32,040 nucleotides of DNA from Tieghemiomyces parasiticus (GCA_027575765.1 JANBPT010000532.1:1-32040), one strand, 5' to 3'. Numbered from the stretch's first letter, positions 20,238-31,850 are shown. The notes: a model not told the origin generated them from the sequence alone. Numbers and translations are program-made.

Positions 20238-22840
20238 GGTGATAGGACAGCGAGGGTGACAGGGTTGATAGGAAGGCCTCCGGGGCGAAATGAAAGCGTG
20301 TGCCTGCGACCCACCCGTGGGGAGATGAGAGGAGGTGGTCTAAGTCTAGAGGGCGTCGGAAAGGGTCTAGGATAAAAAACACCCTGGTGTGTAAGTACAG
20401 AATAAAATGGCGAGTGCAGTCAACTGGGTGGGGCGGCCAGGTAGAAGAGGCGGGGGGGACGTGCGCGTGTGCGGTTGGATAGGCGTCTCTAGCGACAGGT
20501 ATATGGGAGCAATGGTAACTAGCTCCGGGGTAACGACGGGCTACACGCCTACGGAAACCAAGCGTGCGTTCGAATGCGGCAGGTGGGCTCGGATGATAGC
20601 ACGGGATCCTGCGGCGCTGAGTAGCGTTTGAAGGATAGGGATATACGACGAGTGTGGGTTTGGGTCGACAGGATGGTTGAAAGGATTCGAGAAATAGACA
20701 GCAAAAGTCGATGTGAATTGTCGAGGACAGACCAGGGAGACCTAGGGTTTCCGGTCGTGAGGTATTAAAGCGTAGGAGCAGTACGGTAAGGTCGAGAGTG
20801 GAAGCTTGAACCTAGAGACCAAAAATTAAGGCGCTAGTATGGGAGGCTTGCGATGGCTACCTCCAAAAGTTGACTGGTAGTGACGCAGGCAAGTAACACG
20901 AAGACAGGAAGAGACGCTTGCAACAGAAAGTGGGTTGACTGTACGGTTAAGAAAAGATAAGGGTATACGAAGGAGTAGATTGAATTCGGGCGGCCGCAAG
21001 GCCTGTCTATGCACAAGATAAGCGTCGGAGACTGAAAATACAGGAAGGGGGTAAGTGGGGCTGGTTCCACTCGAGCAGGATGAATACATGGCATATTATT
21101 ATGTGTGAAGAATGTGGGGAGTGGGAGGAAGGATATCTGCACCCTGGGAAGCGGCCATAGTCTCAACCACCGGCCAGGTCTTCTGGCCATCCTTTCTTCC
21201 CGATTCAGCCAGTAGAGCCTAGCAGCACATGCATATAGAGGAGGCGTGTTGCGGCACGCCTTGTCGTCGATTTGCAGGCTAGGCCGCTCTTTGTCGTCTC
21301 CCCCCCCCTCCACCCAAAGGTTCTCATTTCCAGCCGCCTCCCCGCACCACTTCCTACGTACAAGCAGTCGTCCTTATATAGTAGGAACACAAGCCACTAT
21401 TCTAGGCCAACTTGGGCTTTACTAGAATTCGCTTAAGGTGTGAGGTGGATGCGGTTGGTGTAGGTTGATCCGGACGGGCTATCCCAGGTCGATGGGCTAT
21501 GCTTGTCCGCCTCATTGGCTCCAGCGAGACTGAGCATGACAGGGGAGCCGACTGCCCGGGCCCAAGCTACGCCCAATATCTGCATGACTACACCATAAAC
21601 ATCGTTGCACAGGGTACTAGCCCTCTTCACTTGCCTAAACATTTCAGCTGGGAAGGGCCTTTCGCCCCCTCCTCCTCCTACCTTGTTGATAAAGGCAGGG
21701 TAAAGGGGCATCGTCTTGCTATCGTACTAACCTCCATCCCCGCTACGTCATGGCAAGTTAGGACCATCAACCTGGGCTCTGCTCTTTCCTTTGGAGGGGG
21801 GTCGGTCACTGTATGCACTATGTTGCGTGCTTAAGAATACGGTTGGCAGTATTGTTAATTGATTTTCGTGGCCGAAGCTATCGGTATGCCTATCTACACA
21901 GATCACGGTCGGTATGGTCGCTGCTCTGCTTCCTATGCGCTACTTACCGCAGACAAGGCCTGGTCGAGGGCGTTCAGAACATGATCCGTTTACGCAGGGG
22001 ATGAGAGAATCCTTCACCCCCTCCTCCTTGCTCATCCGCTAGACCACTGAATCTCACCCATCGACAAGGCTTGCGTGACGGAGGCATTGGTTGGGCTTCA
22101 ATATGACCCTCTCTCGGCTCCACCGGACCTTGGTCACTTCACAGCCACCCCAATCGTATGCCCACAGCCACATTGGAGTGATAGCCTATTGAGCGTTCCT
22201 CGGAACTATGCTCCCAGACCATGGCCAGATTTACCCTTCACTTGCTCCTCACTCACCGGATTACCACGAGTGCCCTACCCTAGGAGGGTAGCTAACCAGC
22301 GCAAATAATTCCCGATTGCGACTTAGGCTGTACTGACGAGAAGTGGCGTTATTCCATGTAACCGTGTGGTGGGCAGCTGTAGGAATTTTCCCAAACCGGT
22401 TCCCGGGAAAGGAAGGCATAGAAATACGAGTGCAGCAGCGTTGGTGTCAGGGGCCCAGTGATTCCCGCGGGTCTTTGAATATAATTAAACTGGAAGTAAG
22501 GCGCCCTATGGTTCTCATCATCTCATCTAGACACCAGTCCCGCTCAAAGCTTTGGAATTTACCTGGTGTCTGACTCGATCTTAAACTCTCAGGGTAAGCC
22601 TTCTTTTATAACGAGGGGGGAGGGATAAGCTACACGGTATTCCAATTACAATACATGCCACCAATTTACTTCGTAGTCCATCAGCATTGGGGTATGGCTG
22701 GTGGATATATGCAGGTCGGGGTCTTATGATGCTCTCGTCTATGGATTAATCGTACTAATAGCACCAAAAGCAATTCAAGCATGTGATCGGATATGGGCTA
22801 GGTTGGCCGATTCAGTTGTCTCCCCGGCCAACGGCCGGTC
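20238..22840. other. Intergenic spacer of 2.6 kb
   Basis: Lies between the phosphatase start and the FIST-protein stop, both on the minus strand. A minus-strand TATATAAG near 21373-21380 and a TATAAAAG at 22603-22610 are the only promoter-like elements. Short open stretches on the minus strand (21433-21711, and a 29-codon ATG frame ending at a GTAAGT donor near 21946) are suggestive but do not join into a gene in matching phase. No RNA gene was recognised. Confidence 0.4.
22603..22610 (-). promoter_or_regulatory. TATAAAAG box with no assigned gene
   Basis: A good TATA consensus on the minus strand inside the large spacer. The first ATG frames downstream are short (under 25 codons) and end quickly. 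It may be chance, or may mark a transcript whose exons I could not find. Confidence 0.2.
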
Positions 22841-24951
22841 CTATTCCGTCGATTCCTCAAGCGTAAACGTGACCGAACCGGAACTGTACGGGACGTGGCA
22901 TTCCCCGGCGCGCTTGCCGAACAGAAAGCCGTTATAACTGGCCCCACCGAACACCACACCACGGTCTCCCGTTCCCGTAGCCGGGGGGGCCTTGACAGTC
23001 GTCGACGAGTCCTTCGCCCGGTCATCATGGTGGGTCTCGCCCTCTTTGTCCAGAGCCTGGAAGACCACGAGGGGGCTGCCGCGGCCCGCCGGTACGGGAC
23101 GTGTGGGGTGCGAGGCCATATCCTTGGCGTAGTATAGTTGGATCTGCTGGCCCACGCTGAGCTCGTCCACTCCATCCAGTACCATGTTCATTTTGGCCGG
23201 GTCGCCACCGGTTAAGCGATACACCCGGGCGGAGTCCTGTGAGGGAAGTTGCCATGGAGATTAGTGAGATCGGCGATAAACTTACAGGGTTAGTGACACG
23301 ACACCATGGCACCAGGCCGGTAGGGCAGTCATGAAAGTTCTAGACTAGCCGGGATACTATCGGATCCGGGCCCATCCGTTCGTTTGGCGGCCCCAGGATC
23401 TTACCTGTTCCTGACCCTCACCAGCCGACTTGTCGTCGCTATAGACTTTCACGAACAGCTGTAGGTCTTTGCGCTTGTACGCCGGTGTGTGGTTCTTTAG
23501 TAGACTCTCCAGTCGGCGCGCGTCCGGGCCGCCCAGGCCGAGAATGACATTACCGCGACACCTGTGAGGCAGTGAAGGGATCCGGACAGAGTTAGTGCAC
23601 TTATAAGTAACGCAATTATGGAGATGGTGATGAAGGAACCTACTCATACGACCTGGGGTGTACGGCATAGTTACGGGGTCACCCTTGGCCAAAACAATAT
23701 AAAAGGCTTACTTCTCGATGGTTAGTTTACCCCCCACGGGTTCCAAACAGGGGTGGTCCAACGCCATGGCCTCGATGGTCGGATTAGTCAACGCGACACC
23801 CACCAGACCGCCTGAGAGGGTGCCCCGCTTGTCGAAGAGGGTGAAGGGCTGGTTGTTAATGAAAGGGGTGGATGCTCCGATGGCACCGCACTGAAGGGGG
23901 GGAATGGCAGGTGGTAGTGATGGGTTGTCGTGTAGATAAAAACCAGTCAATAAGGGATTCTATCGCCGCCTTCCTAAGGGGGTCGCGGGCCAGGACCCGG
24001 GGCGGATATGCCTAGTCCAAGCACCAAGGATTTATTCTAGATCTATCGGGCCACTTACCTTCACACTGCCCGGGAAGTGCTGATTAAGCGTATCCATGAC
24101 CTGGTGGTGCTCACTGTCGGCAAACAGGATGAAAAGCGGGGGGCTAGCCGTTCGGAGAGGGGGAAGGCGTAAGACCGGAAAGTCAAACATTAAAATGGGT
24201 TAGGGTGCGGTCGAAAAGGAGGGCCAAGTCACCATCTTCCCTTACGCCCACGGAGTTAGGAGTATGGGCCCATCGGAGTCTTCGACTCTACTTACCGCTT
24301 CTCGGCCACTAGTTCCACGAGGGCCGGCTGTAGCTCGACCAAGTTACCAGCCTGGGACACCGACGAGAACCGGCTCATCGCGGCAGACGAGTCTTCCTGC
24401 TGCGAGGCGTTGTACTCCCCCAAATTCTGCCAGCGGCCCACCGAGTTGGACTTGAGCTTGCTGCGGCGGGTGTTGCTGTCGTCCATCCGAAACGGCACCA
24501 ACTGGGTGGCCGAGGTTGGGGTAGAGTCGGTCTGGTCGCGGGCGTAGGCGAGGACGTTAACGCCCCGGCCGGGCCTCAATGCCACGGTGTCTCCATCCGA
24601 GGCCTGCGGGACGAGGATATCATCCACCATACAGCCCAGGAGTTCCTGGGAGGCCATGTGCTTCTGAAAGAACGCCGGGATGCGGGACGTATCGATGTTG
24701 TCATAGTGGGTACTGACCAGGGCTAGGACAAGCTCGAAGGAGGCGGCGTCAGGCCGGTCGCTCTCACGGTCCCCGCGGGCCCGGTGGAGTGTCGCGGCGC
24801 ATTCCTGGAGAGCAGTGGAAAAGTCCGAGTTGGCGGACCGTGCGGCGACCCAGGCGTGGCGACGTGGGGCTCGGAAGGGCTGGCGGCAAAAGTTGAATGC
24901 CGTAGCAGCTGGTCGGACCGTGGCCGAACGGAGGCGCAGGGAGGCCAGCAT
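22841..24951 (-). CDS. FIST-domain protein with mitochondrial-type presequence, five exons, 490 aa
   Basis: Minus-strand exons: 24296-24951, 24059-24143, 23712-23890, 23405-23561, 22841-23236. Introns are 150-168 bp with GTAAGT/GTAAGC/GTAAGA donors; phases close and the sum is 1473 nt. The first 41 residues have eleven Arg or Lys-type residues and no acidic residue, as in a mitochondrial targeting peptide. A FIST_N-like region follows (about 43-340): ELVLALVSTHYDNID, LLGCMVDDILVPQ, then, assembled across introns, FILFADSEHHQVMDTL, CGAIGASTPFINNQPFTLFD and LSGGLVGVALT. A FIST_C-like region follows (about 350-490) with RVYRLTGGDPAK, LSVGQQIQLYYAKD and GVVFGGASYNGFLFG. FIST domains are thought to bind small ligands in bacterial sensors and occur in the human F-box protein FBXO22; no F-box is visible here. 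Family assignment is from remembered motifs, without a profile search. It is divergent to the vigilin gene, 1.27 kb away. Confidence 0.7.
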
Positions 24952-26218
24952 GTTGGAGCGGAAGGAAGGTGTTGACGGGCACTAATGGTCCGTAGGGAAG
25001 CAATGTACAAGGGGCGAGTAATAGAGGGTCAAATGGACGGAGGTGAAAAGATGCATCGAATGGAGCGTTCGGGTATGCGGGCAGGTCAAACAACGGCGGT
25101 GCTTCGAGAAGATAAGCAAACGGCCAGTTCACTTGCGGTGCAGCAGGCTGGTCGGGTCTATATGCAGTGTCGCGAACCGGACGCGGCTGACTCCTGGGCG
25201 AGAGAAGAGTATCCCGCCCGTCGTAGTTTCGCCTCCCCCTGCCTGAAACCCTCGGCGGGGTTTAATTACGTTTACCTCCACCAATGACGATGATGCCGAG
25301 GAGCGAGTATTTCCGATCGATCCGTGTGGCTGGCTCGCGACGAGAGGGCCATTTCAGTGACGCGCCTAAGAGCTCTGACCCAGCCAACGGATGATCCGCT
25401 GGCCTCTGGGGCACAGGTCGGGCGGTTGACCAGGGGCCTCTTCGGAAGAAGTGTCTCCAGAGCGATAGAAGCGGGGCCGGTTGAGGTGACAGTCTGGCCG
25501 GACCACCCGCGCTCCCCTTGCCATAGGCGGCCAACGGGCTCTACAGCCGAGGCCCAGAATAATCTGCCCTCATGAGCCATAGGATTCTGGCCACCCCGAA
25601 ACGTGGGAGCGGGCCCACCGCCTGCAGTCTCTACAGTCCTGAGCGTGCGAGAGGGTCCGCAGGTGACGGCGACCGTATTAGGTCGGTGTTTTCATGAAGC
25701 CAGCTTACCGCCACTGGTGCGTCGGCAGGTACCGATAGGTCAGTAAGTGGCGGAGGAGGAGGGACTGTGCCCCCCCCGCGCGCTGTACTACGCATCCGCT
25801 AGCTCCTACCTTGGCGACTGGAGATGGGTAGCGCCCACAGACAGATCCCCCACCCGCACGGGTAGGGTACAGGGCTCATCCTTCCCCCATCCCCAGCTGC
25901 CCACTCGCTAGCCAACGATTCCTGTGCTGCTCAGCCGCCTGGGTGTCCTCATCAACCCGCGTCGGCCCAGAGCCCCTCCGCAACCCTTCCCCTTCTTTTT
26001 GTTCGGTTTGCTTAGCACCTTTTAACCGCCCCTTTTGCTAGATTTCGCCAAGCTACCCAGCTCCGCTTCTCTTGCGAGTGGACCTTCCCTTTGGACGATC
26101 CCACCCTCCCCTCACCGACTGTGCCTCCTCACCCTCTGGTCATCTCATCTGGTGACAATTTCGTTCGCTCACCGACGCCTCCTCTCCCCCCCACCCCCCG
26201 GTTGATTCAAACGGCAGT
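24952..26218. other. Shared divergent promoter region of the FIST and vigilin genes
   Basis: Both flanking ATGs point away from this 1.27 kb stretch. The right end (about 25900-26218) is very C/T-rich on the + strand and fits a long vigilin leader. The left end is C/T-rich on the minus strand just before ATG 24951. GC-rich open frames at 25262-25580 on the minus strand have no ATG-led coding support that continues to a partner exon. No clear TATA box was seen. Confidence 0.5.
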
Positions 26219-29200
26219 ATGGACTCCTCGCCCGACCTGAACCAGCGTGCTAACGCCCCGCTGCCCCCCTCGCTGCAGCTGCAGCAGCTTCACTTGGCCG
26301 CCGCCTCCCCGTCCCAGCCGCCCTCGGGCGATGCCTTCCCGACTGCCCGCTCCCGCTTCGCCGCCGCCCCTGAAGGCGCGGCTGCCCCGACCAACTCCAC
26401 TGCCTCCGCTTTTGCCGCAGCGGCCGCTGCTGCGACCGCCGCACCGGTCGTGGCCGTTACCGTGTCGCCCTCCCTGGACCTCGACTCTGAAGATATGTTT
26501 CCCACTTTGAGCGCCTCCTCCACCGGTTCCGGTGTCAAGGGCAGCTGGGGTGGCCCCCGCTCCGCCGCCAGCTTGGCTGCGACCGGTCCGACCCCGGCCC
26601 CCCCGCGCCGCGACAACCTGGTGACAGAAATCCTGGACCTGCCCATGGTGCACCCTCCGCGCCAGAAAGAACTCGGGGAAAAGGGCGGCGTGGGCGAGCT
26701 GGTACGCCAGGTCATGAAGAAGACCGGCACCCAGATTGACGTATCCACCGCTTCCCAGACCCGTACTATGACCTTCCTGATCCGCGGCAAGCCCGAGTCG
26801 GCCCGTCAAGCCAAGCGTGAGCTGATGGCCACCCTGGCCTCGCGCGTCACCGTAACCCTCCAGGTGCCTTCCTTTGTCCGTCCCTTCATCCTGGGTACTC
26901 GCGGCAAGACTTTGAACGCCATCACTGCGCGCACCGGAACGAAGATCCACATTCCGCGCCGCGACGAGGGCCCCCCGTCGAAGGGCGACCATGGCCACGA
27001 CGACGAGGAGGACTACGACGCCGTATCAGACATCACCATCACTGGTGACCTGGAGGGCGTGAGCCAAGCCAAGGCCGAGATTGAAAAAATTGTTAACGAA
27101 AAGACATCGAAGCGCGTGGCCCGTCTCACCCACATCCCTACCGCTTTCTTCCCTCTGTTGGCCGGCGCCCACAACGCCCTGGCCACCCGACTGGCCGAGA
27201 GCCACCAGGTCAAGGTGCGCGTGCCCTTTGTGCTTCCGCTCTCCGACCCGATCGACCAGGCCTTCGGAACCGACAGCGACGCCGCCTCGGCCGCCCCACC
27301 CGGTCGCCCCGAGCCGGCCATCGTTGTGTCGGGCGAGAAGGACGCCGTCGACGCTGCCGTGGAGGAGATCAACGAACTCTACGAGCAACTCAACCTCACC
27401 ACCCGTACCATCATGATCACCATCCCCAAGCGCCAGCACCGCTTCCTGGTGGGCCCCAAGGGTGCCACGATCCAAGAGGTCCTGGAGACCACCGGGTGCA
27501 GTATGGAACTGGCCCCGGCCGCCGATCCGTCCGAGTCGGTGGTGATCCGTGGTCCCGAGAACCGGCTGATGGACGCTCTCACCCTGGTCATGGAAAAGGC
27601 CGGCGCGATCCAGGTCGACACTCTGGACCTGCTGGCCATGCACGCCACTGCCGACCCTGTAACCCACGCCCGCCGCGTGCTGCGCTACCTAGCGGCCCGG
27701 TCCAAGCTCAAGAAGCTGGAGACTGAACACAGTGCCCAGATCTTCCTGCCGCGGGCCCCGCGCCGCGAGGCTGACTACGTGGTCGAGGTTGTCACCAAGG
27801 ATATCCTCAACCTCGTGCAGGCCCGTCAGGCCCTGGTCGAGCTACTCAAGAGTCTCCCCCCCGCCCACTTCGCCGTGTGCCATGTTGAGCCCCATACCCA
27901 CGGTCACCTGATTGGCCGCAATGGTGCCAACGTGCAGCGTCTGCAGGTTTCCCACGGCGTCGATGTGGTGTTCCCCGAACGCGACGAGCAGAGTGCCGAG
28001 GTGGTCTTGGTCTACGAGAGCAATCCGCGTGTGGACTGCTTCATCCACGACCGCCGCCGCCATGAATTGGCTATCGCTGAGCTTCTACGCGAGGTGGGCG
28101 ACGAGCTGGTCCGGACTTCTCGCGAGGCCGCTGAACTGGTCGTCCGTACCGTCATCGTACCCACCCGCTTCCACCGCCTCGTCATCGGCCCCAAGGGTAC
28201 CACTCTGGCCCAGATCACGGGTGAGGACACCCCGGTCACCGTGAACGTTGGTGCCAACCCCCACGGGGGTAAGGCCGCCCGCGGGCGTGCCGTGGAGAGC
28301 GACGAGGCCGCCAGTGACGCCATCATGGTCAAGGGCCCGGCTGACGAGGTGGACCGTATCGTGACCGAAATTGAGCGCATCGCCCGTGACGCCGAGGAGG
28401 ACGAGCGGCGCAACTCCCACGTCGAGCAGTTGCGAGTCCCCCAGGAGCACCTACCCCACATTATTGGCCGGAATGGTGTCAACATTACCCGGCTCAAGGA
28501 TGAGCACCAGGTACGTGTGGACATTGAGAACAAGGCCGGCGCCGATACGCCGCGCGAGCTGGCCACGGTCACCGTGCGCGGCACGCCGGAGAACGCTCGG
28601 GCCTTCAAGGCGGCCTTCCAGGCCGTGGTGGACCGTCTGACCGACAGCACCACCGCCACCGTGGCGATCGACCGCCGCCACCACCCGGCGCTTATCGGCA
28701 GCCAGGGCCGTCTGGTGCGCCAGCTCGAGGAGAAACACAACGTGTTCCTCAAGTTCCCGCGCGGTCACGGCGGCCGGACGGACGAGGAGGGTGACGAGAC
28801 CTCCGGCGACCACCGTGCCCAGGGCCCCAACGACATTGTGGTTAAGGGTGGGCGCAAGGGCGTGGAGGCGGCCAAGCGCGAACTACTTGACCTGGCCCGC
28901 CACGAGGAGGCCAACAACCAGAGTGTGACCTTCACCATACCGGCGCACGTCCTCCCCCACGTAGTGGGCCGTAGCGGTGCGCACGTCAATGAGATTAAGA
29001 ACGCCACCGGTACTCGGATCGATTTGGGCACAGCTAGCGGGGACAACTCGGAGGTGCCCGTGACGGTGCGCGGTACCAGTAAAGGTATCAAGGAGGCGCA
29101 GGCCCGCATCGAGGCTGTGGCTAACGAGCAGGCATCCCAAGTGACCGTCCATCTCGACGTGGCTCCGGAACACCACCGCACGCTCATCGGCGCCGGTGGA

Positions 29201-30235
29201 GCCAAGATCCGCGACCTGGTCAAGGCCTGCGGAGGAAACGGTGAGTTGGTGTCTGGTCCCGGCAGCTGTCGGGTATTCTTCCCTCGCAAGAACGCCACCG
29301 GTGACGAGGCCCGTGACGTGACCATCAAGGGTGACCGGGCTGTGGTTGAGAAGGTGCAGCGCGAGCTCGAGTCCATCGTGAACGAACTGGGTCAGCGGGT
29401 GTGCGTCACCGTGCACATCCCCGTCAGCGAGCACCCGCTCATCATTGGCCGCGGCGGTGCCACCCTGCGCGAGATTCAGGCCCGGCATCAGGTCGAGATT
29501 GACTTTGCCAGCACCCAGCGCGGCCGGCCGGCCAAGTCGGCGGGGGAGTCGAGCCCCGAGTTTGACCCCACCCTCGTCAAGATCCACGGTCGCCCGGAAC
29601 ACGCTGAGGCGGCGGCCCAGGACCTCCAGAACCGCGTTCGCATGCAGACCAGCCTTACCGTCCCGCTCTATGTGCACCAGATTGTCGGCGGGTCGCACTC
29701 AACCCTCTGGCGGGCCCTGCGTAATGACCTGAACGTTTACATTGACCCGGCCAACAAGACGGTGACGGGCGAACCCACTACCTACGCTGCCACCCACCCG
29801 GCTGACCCGGAAGACACCGACCCGAGCGACCCGCGCCCCAACCCGGTTTTCGAGACGGGTACCATCGACTGGGTGCTTAAGGGTACCGGCAAAGTGGTCG
29901 AGAAGGCGCTCGCGCGCTGCCAAAAGGCCACCACCGACCTTGAGCTCGACTACATTAAGCTGCCGTCGCTCTACCACCGCCACGTGATTGGTAAGGCCGG
30001 TGCGAACGTGACCCGGATCCGCAAGGAAACGGGTTGCCAGCTGGAGTTCCCCAAGAAGTCGGGGCCTGGTGGTCACGGCGGGCCGTCGCCGCCGATGCGT
30101 GCCGGATCCACCGGTGGCCCTAACACGGTCGTGCCCAACAGCGAGAGCGAGTGGGTCGCCCTCATCGGATCTCCTGAAAGCATTGAAAACGCCAAGGTGA
30201 TTATCGACGAGGTCATCGAGGAGGCCGACTATTAA
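26219..30235 (+). CDS. SCP160: Vigilin/Scp160-type multi-KH RNA-binding protein, 1338 aa
   Basis: Intronless frame from ATG 26219 to TAA 30233-30235. After an Ala/Pro/Ser-rich, low-complexity N-terminus (about 1-135) it consists almost entirely of KH domains. Ten carry an intact GxxG loop, at residues 226 (GTRG), 412 (GPKG), 566 (GRNG), 657 (GPKG), 750 (GRNG), 827 (GSQG), 917 (GRSG), 991 (GAGG), 1077 (GRGG) and 1258 (GKAG). At least four more repeats look degenerate, at about 140-195, near 316 (GAHN), about 480-530, and near 1157 (GGSH). That makes about 14 in all, as in yeast Scp160 and close to animal vigilins. These proteins bind mRNA and ribosomes, often at the endoplasmic reticulum, and influence translation of specific messages. 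The first degenerate repeat lacks GxxG but keeps the TRTMTFLIRGKPESARQAK strand-helix pattern. Codon use is strongly GC3-biased, suggesting high expression; this bias also creates long antisense frames. Confidence 0.95.
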   Translation: MDSSPDLNQRANAPLPPSLQLQQLHLAAASPSQPPSGDAFPTARSRFAAAPEGAAAPTNSTASAFAAAAAAATAAPVVAVTVSPSLDLDSEDMFPTLSASSTGSGVKGSWGGPRSAASLAATGPTPAPPRRDNLVTEILDLPMVHPPRQKELGEKGGVGELVRQVMKKTGTQIDVSTASQTRTMTFLIRGKPESARQAKRELMATLASRVTVTLQVPSFVRPFILGTRGKTLNAITARTGTKIHIPRRDEGPPSKGDHGHDDEEDYDAVSDITITGDLEGVSQAKAEIEKIVNEKTSKRVARLTHIPTAFFPLLAGAHNALATRLAESHQVKVRVPFVLPLSDPIDQAFGTDSDAASAAPPGRPEPAIVVSGEKDAVDAAVEEINELYEQLNLTTRTIMITIPKRQHRFLVGPKGATIQEVLETTGCSMELAPAADPSESVVIRGPENRLMDALTLVMEKAGAIQVDTLDLLAMHATADPVTHARRVLRYLAARSKLKKLETEHSAQIFLPRAPRREADYVVEVVTKDILNLVQARQALVELLKSLPPAHFAVCHVEPHTHGHLIGRNGANVQRLQVSHGVDVVFPERDEQSAEVVLVYESNPRVDCFIHDRRRHELAIAELLREVGDELVRTSREAAELVVRTVIVPTRFHRLVIGPKGTTLAQITGEDTPVTVNVGANPHGGKAARGRAVESDEAASDAIMVKGPADEVDRIVTEIERIARDAEEDERRNSHVEQLRVPQEHLPHIIGRNGVNITRLKDEHQVRVDIENKAGADTPRELATVTVRGTPENARAFKAAFQAVVDRLTDSTTATVAIDRRHHPALIGSQGRLVRQLEEKHNVFLKFPRGHGGRTDEEGDETSGDHRAQGPNDIVVKGGRKGVEAAKRELLDLARHEEANNQSVTFTIPAHVLPHVVGRSGAHVNEIKNATGTRIDLGTASGDNSEVPVTVRGTSKGIKEAQARIEAVANEQASQVTVHLDVAPEHHRTLIGAGGAKIRDLVKACGGNGELVSGPGSCRVFFPRKNATGDEARDVTIKGDRAVVEKVQRELESIVNELGQRVCVTVHIPVSEHPLIIGRGGATLREIQARHQVEIDFASTQRGRPAKSAGESSPEFDPTLVKIHGRPEHAEAAAQDLQNRVRMQTSLTVPLYVHQIVGGSHSTLWRALRNDLNVYIDPANKTVTGEPTTYAATHPADPEDTDPSDPRPNPVFETGTIDWVLKGTGKVVEKALARCQKATTDLELDYIKLPSLYHRHVIGKAGANVTRIRKETGCQLEFPKKSGPGGHGGPSPPMRAGSTGGPNTVVPNSESEWVALIGSPESIENAKVIIDEVIEEADY

Positions 30236-31275
30236 GGAAGAGAGGGAGATTCATTATAAAAAAAAGTCACATGGTACGCGCGGGTGGGCCGCTATCGCTT
30301 TGGTCGGCTATGTACCACGACTCATCACCGAAATGGGACCCCGGTGCTATTACACTCTCCGCTACTCCCAATTGTTTGGGAAGGGATACCAAGCTACTCC
30401 CCCCCCCCTACCTTGCACATACTAATGCGCTGCTCCGTTGGGGTGTGCGGTGTGTGTGGTCTTGCCGTGACCACGCTTTTTTTGGGCTCCTAGTAAATCT
30501 ATTATAAATGTGATGCGGTATTTCATAACATTGTGGGCACTGCTGCGAGATGCTGTGTGGGCCGTATAAGGCAGAGGTCGGCTTAATGGACTCGGGGTCA
30601 GCTACATGATGTGGACCGGACTGCCAGTACTATGGCCACACCACCCAGGCCATCCGCAGTTCAGGGGGCCGACGTTAGGGTACTTAGACATGATCGTGGC
30701 GTTTGAAATTAATGTGAGGGGAAATTCGGTATAGAAGCCACCGCCACATACGCACACGCACATGCCCTCCCACCAGGATCTGAAGTAGCAGTGGAGCAGT
30801 TAGGGGAAAAGACAGCGATAAATGGCCAGACAAGTTCGACGCTAGGGCCCCGACCACGTGAACGGGCTCGGGCGATTAAGGGTTAGTAAACCAGACCCTG
30901 GACTAGCGCTGACATGTATATCCCGGAACCACGGGACGACGCCCCAGACCCTGAGCCTGCGACTGGTTGAACAACCTTAGAGCAGGCGAAAGGACCGTCC
31001 TCTCGAAGCAATCCGTTGGGAATTAACTGGACTGTCTCCTAATCAATTCGGGTTCTCCCAGTCTGCTTATTTTTGACTTCCTCCTCCACGTCTCCGCCCA
31101 CTCTCGGTCACAGAATCCATAACGGGTTAACTTGGGAATGACCCAGAAGGGGGGAGGTTTAGGACGTAATTCACCAGTTCCGTATAGATCCGTTAGCGTG
31201 AGACCAGGACCAGGCCGGTACAGCCACCTTAACCCTCCACTAGAGTACAGCTAGCCCATTCGCAAGTAAGGATGT

Positions 31276-31310
31276 CTATATCTATATATATAGGTATAGG
31301 TATAGGTATA
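31276..31310. repeat. Microsatellite: TA-rich run followed by TAGGTA/TATAGG hexamers
   Basis: A CTATAT-type run passes into three and a half copies of a TATAGG hexamer unit. It is a short simple-sequence repeat with no link to a gene. Confidence 0.8.
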
Positions 31311-31756
31311 TGCGTAGGGATGGTGTGAAAGGCCTGTTTAGGCGGTAGAACTGGGAAGGGTTCCGACAGGCTCATCACGCCCCCGATTCAGCCATACCAC
31401 AGGTTTACTCGGGTCTAACTTTTCCTACGCATATTTACTCCCCCCCTGCAGAAGAGCAACCAATTACCACGATAGTCGCTCCTGAATCTCGTCAACCAAA
31501 CGTCATGTTTAATTCTAAGCCCATGGTCACTCAGATTGCCCACTACCCCCCCTGGTCACTCTGACCCAACAGGCCTGCCGCTCGTGTAAAGTACTCTGTC
31601 CGCCGGGTGTACTACAGGCAAGGCTCCCGGACTACCTATTCAGCGGCGCTTTCAGCACCTTTCCTTTTTGCTGGTTGAGGGATGGGGTGGTTGCTCCGTC
31701 TCTCCATGATGGGCGCAGCCTCCTTTCGCTGCTCACAGCCACAACTCGTTGTAGTT

Positions 31757-31764
31757 TATAAAAG
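31757..31764 (+). promoter_or_regulatory. TATA box, probably for a gene starting at or beyond the right edge
   Basis: TATAAAAG on the + strand, followed by C/T-rich sequence and, about 220 bp further, an ATG at 31981 whose frame stays open for 20 codons to the window end. Promoter function is inferred from sequence only. Confidence 0.35.
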
Positions 31765-31835
31765 CCCCGGTCAACTCTGTGCCTTTCGAGTTCCATCTGC
31801 TCCGAATGGAACGGGGTTTCGATCATTGCAACTGC

Positions 31836-31850
31836 TATATATATATATAT
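31836..31850. repeat. (TA)n microsatellite
   Basis: Fifteen bases of perfect TA dinucleotide repeat. It could also act as an AT-rich promoter element for a gene to the right, but it is most simply a microsatellite. Confidence 0.75.

Noticed and set aside
25262..25580. Minus-strand frame ending GIIVIGGG at a GTAAAC donor-like site, resembling the start of a dinucleotide-binding fold
   Set aside because: No partner exon exists before the FIST gene begins at 24951, so the match is probably chance.
26207..29698. Long antisense frames (up to 271 codons) opposite the vigilin gene
   Set aside because: They mirror the strong GC3 bias of vigilin and have Gly/Arg/His-rich peptides without motifs; the sense strand is a clear multi-KH protein.
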